Source: an uncultured Actinomycetes bacterium
GTDB taxonomy: Bacteria; Actinomycetota; Actinomycetes; Nanopelagicales; Nanopelagicaceae
DNA: 55,158 nt
Assembly (NCBI GenBank): GCA_903836945.1
Contig: CAILSO010000011.1
Location: 1 to 55,158, forward strand
Direction: 5' to 3'
The translations under genes and the position numbers were made by a program. This document shows positions 52,757 through 55,158 of this stretch, piece by piece (the stretch's first letter is position 1; every line of letters starts with the position of its first letter). The notes below the pieces were generated by a model, which saw only the letters and a list, made by a program, of their open reading frames with translations, made no database searches and was not told where the DNA came from.

Positions 52757-53470
52757 ATGAAGCGCAGTAAGAAATACACAGAGGCAGCCGCAAAGGTTGA
52801 CCAAAATATCCTTTACACACCAGGTCAAGCAGTAAAGCTTGCCAAGGAGACTTCTACAACAAAGTACGACGCAACCGTTGAAGTTGCACTAGTACTTGGC
52901 GTAGATCCAAAGAAGGCAGATCAAGCAATTCGTTCAACCGTAAACTTGCCTCACGGAACCGGTAAGACTGCCCGCGTTCTTGTATTCGCAGGTGGCGAAC
53001 GTGCTGAAGAAGCTCGTGCCGCTGGTGCTGACATTGTCGGTGCAGATGAATTGATCGATGAAGTTTCAAAGGGTCGCCTTGATTACGACGCAGTCGTATC
53101 AACACCAGAATTAATGGGTAAGGTCGGTCGTCTTGGAAAGGTACTCGGACCTCGTGGTCTTATGCCAAACCCAAAGACCGGAACTGTAACCACCGATGTT
53201 GCAAAAGCTGTTAACGATATTAAGGGTGGAAAGATTGAATTCCGCGTTGATAAGAATTCAAACCTTCACTACATCATCGGAAAGACCTCTTTCACAGCAG
53301 AACAACTAGCTGATAACTATGCAGCTGCTCTTGAAGAAGTTATGCGTTCGAAGCCAAACTCTTCAAAGGGTCGCTTCATCAAGCGCGCGACTATCTCAAC
53401 AACAATGGGACCTGGAATTCAGGTTGACCCAACCATCTCTCGCGATGGTGGGGATAACGTCCAAGCCTAG
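52757..53470 (+). CDS. rplA: 50S ribosomal protein L1
   Basis: A 237-residue ribosomal protein. [19 protein letters not shown] (about residues 41-59) and [16 protein letters not shown] (about 130-145) are conserved. It binds the mobile L1 stalk of 23S rRNA and can repress its own mRNA. GAGAAG precedes the ATG. The gene's last codon and stop are the start of an 11-bp tandem repeat. Confidence 0.97.
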   Translation: MKRSKKYTEAAAKVDQNILYTPGQAVKLAKETSTTKYDATVEVALVLGVDPKKADQAIRSTVNLPHGTGKTARVLVFAGGERAEEARAAGADIVGADELIDEVSKGRLDYDAVVSTPELMGKVGRLGKVLGPRGLMPNPKTGTVTTDVAKAVNDIKGGKIEFRVDKNSNLHYIIGKTSFTAEQLADNYAAALEEVMRSKPNSSKGRFIKRATISTTMGPGIQVDPTISRDGGDNVQA

Positions 53471-53502
53471 AACAAGCCTAGAACAAGCCTAGAACAAGCC
53501 TA
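53462..53502 (+). repeat. 11-bp tandem repeat at the end of rplA
   Basis: The unit CAAGCCTAGAA is repeated three times, with a fourth partial copy. The first copy contains the rplA stop (TAG) and each later copy repeats it. It lies just after the reading frame. Confidence 0.9.
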
Positions 53503-53522
53503 ATTAATACAAATTTTGACTG

Positions 53523-53544
53523 GGGTAGGCCGCAGGGCTTACCC
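53523..53544 (+). terminator. Hairpin after rplA
   Basis: GGGTAGGCC, loop GCAG, then GGCTTACCC: nine base pairs with one G-U pair, and no T run. It may act as a partial terminator or processing site between rplA and the rplJ leader. Confidence 0.4.
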
Positions 53545-53576
53545 TTGATCAAGTAGTAAAAAGTAGTAAAAGCAGT

Positions 53577-53740
53577 ACCCGTACCAAAGACTGCAGGTCT
53601 CATTACTTGAGTGAAAACTAAGGTAAAGAGTTAATAGTCGAAAGACAACCCGCATAGGTGCACACGTAACCTCGTGCGCATTTATGCGACGAGGTTTTTC
53701 TACTTTTATAAGCCTCTTACCTGCAGGTCACTGCAGTAAA
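53577..53740 (+). ncRNA. Ribosomal protein L10 leader
   Basis: This region fills the 301-base gap between rplA and rplJ. It holds the L10-binding hallmarks GTACCAAAGACTGCAGGT (53581-53598) and, distally, CCTGCAGGTCACTGCAGTA (53721-53739), with an attenuator hairpin between them. L10, probably with L7/L12, would bind its own mRNA here and repress rplJ-rplL. Exact ends are approximate. The AAGTAGTAAA duplication at 53551-53570 lies just upstream. Confidence 0.8.
53668..53699 (+). terminator. Attenuator terminator in the L10 leader
   Basis: AACCTCGT pairs with ACGAGGTT and the inner CGCA pairs with TGCG around a TTTA loop, followed by TTTTTC. It is a typical rho-independent structure placed before rplJ, suggesting transcription attenuation. 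Confidence 0.8.
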
Positions 53741-53771
53741 TGAAATGAATGAATGAGCGAAAGGAAGCCAA

Positions 53772-54419
53772 ATGGCTCGCCCAGATAAAGAAGCAGCAGT
53801 TGCTGAACTAACGGAAGATTTCCGTACAGCCGGCGCAACAGTGCTAACTGAATATCGTGGTCTCTCTGTTACATCGATGAAGGCGCTTCGCCGATCACTT
53901 GGTGCAGATACCAAGTACTCGGTTGTTAAGAACACCCTCACCAAGATCGCCGCAAAGAACGCTGGCGTAGATATCGACGATGCATTGCTCGCCGGACCAT
54001 CTGCACTCGCATTCGTTAAGGGTGATCCAATTGATGCAGCAAAGAACCTAAAGAATTTTGCTAAGGAGAATCCACAACTTGTTATCAAGGGTGGAATCTT
54101 CGAAGGAAAGGCTGTCTCCGTTGCCGAGATTATGAAGCTCGCTGATCTTGAATCACGCGAAGTTCTATTGGCAAAGCTCGCTGGTGCAATGAAGGGATCG
54201 CTTGCTAAGGCAATCCGAACCATTGATGCACTTCGCTTGAAGAAAGAAGCAGCAGAAGGTGCTCCAGCTCCAAAGGCTGAAGCAGTTGTAGCGTCCGAAG
54301 CACCTTCAGAAATTGCTGAGGCAGTGGTTCCAGCGGAAGCTGCGACCGAAACAAGCGCCTTGCCTGAAACTCCAGTTGTTGAAGAAACACCAGCAGTAGA
54401 AGAAACCCCAGAAGCGTAA
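53772..54419 (+). CDS. rplJ: 50S ribosomal protein L10
   Basis: A 215-residue protein. The rRNA-binding N-terminal domain starts [13 protein letters not shown] and includes [16 protein letters not shown] (about residues 33-48) and [13 protein letters not shown] (about 54-66). The helix that holds L7/L12 dimers ends near residue 165. About 45 further residues (from 171) are Ala/Glu/Pro/Val-rich and acidic, longer than in most L10 proteins. AAAGGAAG precedes the ATG. It forms the stalk with the product of rplL, 24 bases downstream. Confidence 0.96.
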   Translation: MARPDKEAAVAELTEDFRTAGATVLTEYRGLSVTSMKALRRSLGADTKYSVVKNTLTKIAAKNAGVDIDDALLAGPSALAFVKGDPIDAAKNLKNFAKENPQLVIKGGIFEGKAVSVAEIMKLADLESREVLLAKLAGAMKGSLAKAIRTIDALRLKKEAAEGAPAPKAEAVVASEAPSEIAEAVVPAEAATETSALPETPVVEETPAVEETPEA

Positions 54420-54443
54420 GTACCGAGAAAAGGAAATATAAAA

Positions 54444-54830
54444 ATGGCAAAGCTATCTTCAGATGATCTATTAGCTCAATTCAAGGAAATGACCCTGGTT
54501 GAACTTTCAGATTTCGTAAAGGCATTTGAAACTGAATTCGATGTAACAGCAGCAGCTCCAGTAGCAGTTGCAGCAGCAGGCGGCGCAGCTGCCGGTGGCG
54601 CAGCTGATTCAGGACAAGATGAGTTCACACTTATCCTTGACGATGCTGGTTCACAAAAGATTGCAGTTATCAAGGAAGTTCGTAACATCAACTCAGCTCT
54701 TGGTCTAAAGGAAGCTAAGGACCTAGTAGATGCAACTCCTGCAACCTTGATTGAAAAGGGAAGCAAGGAAGCTGTAGACAAGGCAAAGGCAGCTCTAGAA
54801 GCAGCTGGCGCAAAGGTCACAGTCAAGTAA
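54444..54830 (+). CDS. rplL: 50S ribosomal protein L7/L12
   Basis: A 128-residue stalk protein. The N-terminal dimerisation domain (about 1-33) is followed by an Ala/Gly hinge (about 36-54) and the C-terminal domain with KIAVIKEVR and [17 protein letters not shown] (about 85-101). It recruits translation factors. AAAGGAAA precedes the ATG. A strong terminator follows. Confidence 0.97.
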   Translation: MAKLSSDDLLAQFKEMTLVELSDFVKAFETEFDVTAAAPVAVAAAGGAAAGGAADSGQDEFTLILDDAGSQKIAVIKEVRNINSALGLKEAKDLVDATPATLIEKGSKEAVDKAKAALEAAGAKVTVK

Positions 54831-54844
54831 TTACTTACTTATTT

Positions 54845-54872
54845 AAAAGCCCCTGCCAACGCGGGGGCTTTT
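54845..54872 (+). terminator. Rho-independent terminator after rplL
   Basis: AAAAGCCCC and GGGGCTTTT form a nine-bp stem around a ten-base loop, followed by TTTT. It closes the rplJ-rplL transcript. Confidence 0.9.
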
Positions 54873-54897
54873 TTATTTCTTAAGACTTTACAGAACG

Positions 54898-54928
54898 TTC
54901 ACATGTTTAACAGGCCATTCACAAGTTT
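54898..54928 (+). promoter_or_regulatory. Direct repeat upstream of the secreted protein gene
   Basis: TTCACATGTTT (54898-54908) and TTCACAAGTTT (54918-54928) match at ten of eleven bases and are spaced 20 bases start to start, about two helical turns. They end six bases before the -10 box, where an activating response regulator could sit. Confidence 0.45.
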
Positions 54929-54934
54929 CAGGGT

Positions 54935-54940
54935 TACTTT
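54935..54940 (+). promoter_or_regulatory. -10 box of leaderless secreted-protein promoter
   Basis: TACTTT, then AGGTCT, then ATG 54947. Confidence 0.5.
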
Positions 54941-54946
54941 AGGTCT

Positions 54947-55158
54947 ATGAAAACTTCAACAAAGATTGCCTCATCTGTACTAATCGCCGGAGCGCTACTA
55001 ATGGCTCCAACCGCATCATTCGCTGCAGATGCTTCAGCATCGCCATCAGCATCGCCATCAGCTGAGCCAAAGACTGCTAAGACTCCAAACCCAGCAGTTG
55101 CTGCATATAAGGCACAACTTGCTGCCTACAAAGCTGCGGTTGCTGCTCGCGAAGCCGC
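54947..55158 (+). CDS. Secreted Ala/Ser/Pro-rich protein, 3' part missing
   Basis: The visible 70 residues begin with a Sec signal: MKTSTK, a hydrophobic core, then cleavage probably after SFA (about residue 26). The next stretch is low complexity (ASASPSASPSAEP, encoded by near-identical 12-base repeats) and then helical: NPAVAAYKAQLAAYKAAVAA, a probable coiled coil. No family can be named. The end lies outside the window. ATG 54947 is supported by a six-base -10 gap. Confidence 0.7.
   Translation, partial: MKTSTKIASSVLIAGALLMAPTASFAADASASPSASPSAEPKTAKTPNPAVAAYKAQLAAYKAAVAAREA

Noticed and set aside
1-55158. CRISPR arrays, insertion sequences, phage genes, toxin-antitoxin pairs
   Set aside because: No spaced repeats, transposase or integrase motifs or matching gene pairs were seen; the tandem repeats found are short and have no spacers.

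Overview
The window is a gene-dense, low-to-moderate GC stretch from an actinobacterium. Gene order is the clearest clue. The sets phosphatase-TlpA-CcdA-ResB-CcsB, menA/E/B/C/D/F/G, nuoA-N plus polyprenyl diphosphate synthase, and tRNA-Thr/tRNA-Met/rpmG/hadAB/murB/aspC/tRNA-Trp/secE/nusG/rplK/rplA/rplJ/rplL are typical of Actinobacteria. The AT-leaning codons, one- to eight-base gene overlaps, tiny spacers and many leaderless starts fit a streamlined planktonic lineage such as the freshwater acI group (Nanopelagicales). That placement is inference; there is no rRNA here to prove it.

Layout. 1-1264: tail-to-head pair on the minus strand (helicase-associated protein, HAD-IB hydrolase). 1300-5540: cytochrome c maturation System II (phosphatase, TlpA-like thioredoxin, CcdA, ResB, CcsB). 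5537-13595: PLDc_N protein and menaquinone synthesis (menA, menE, menB, menC, menD, menF, menG) with the biotin transporter gene bioY. 13683-29559: all fourteen complex I subunits followed without a gap by a polyprenyl diphosphate synthase that would supply the quinone tail. 29518-30909: RarD and YajQ. 30964-42663: a sugar catabolic region interrupted by tRNA-Tyr. It holds a lactate-type FMN dehydrogenase and an SDR, an RbsB/A/C-type ABC importer, an amidohydrolase-family lactonase, a 2-hydroxyacid dehydrogenase, an FAH-family enzyme, an aldo/keto reductase, an L-fuconate-dehydratase-like enolase-superfamily enzyme and a second SDR. Together these fit the non-phosphorylating L-fucose route to pyruvate and lactate, with the lactate dehydrogenase closing it. 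42671-46678: CoA-binding protein, msrB and a PnuC-family transporter behind an FMN riboswitch (hence probably riboflavin transporter RibM), then three membrane protein genes. 46757-54830: translation and cell-wall block with three tRNAs, rpmG, two MaoC-like dehydratases, a glycosyltransferase-like protein, murB, an aminotransferase, secE, nusG, rplK, rplA, an L10 leader with attenuator, rplJ and rplL. The window ends inside a secreted Ala/Ser/Pro-rich protein.

How it works together. Most of the left half builds one respiratory chain: NADH dehydrogenase, the menaquinone it reduces, the prenyl tail of that quinone, and the machinery that matures c-type cytochromes. The sugar region feeds NADH, lactate and pyruvate into it. 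A recurring feature is a TANNNT-like hexamer exactly six bases before the start codon of many first genes in transcription units, which implies leaderless mRNAs and was used to choose several starts.

No CRISPR array, insertion sequence, prophage or obvious pseudogene was seen. The least conventional observations are the FMN-riboswitch operon coupling a riboflavin transporter to methionine sulfoxide reductase, two divergent promoters with overlapping -10 boxes, the split fucose-type cluster, a shared dyad upstream of two tRNA loci, and a likely L1 autoregulatory hairpin between rplK and rplA.
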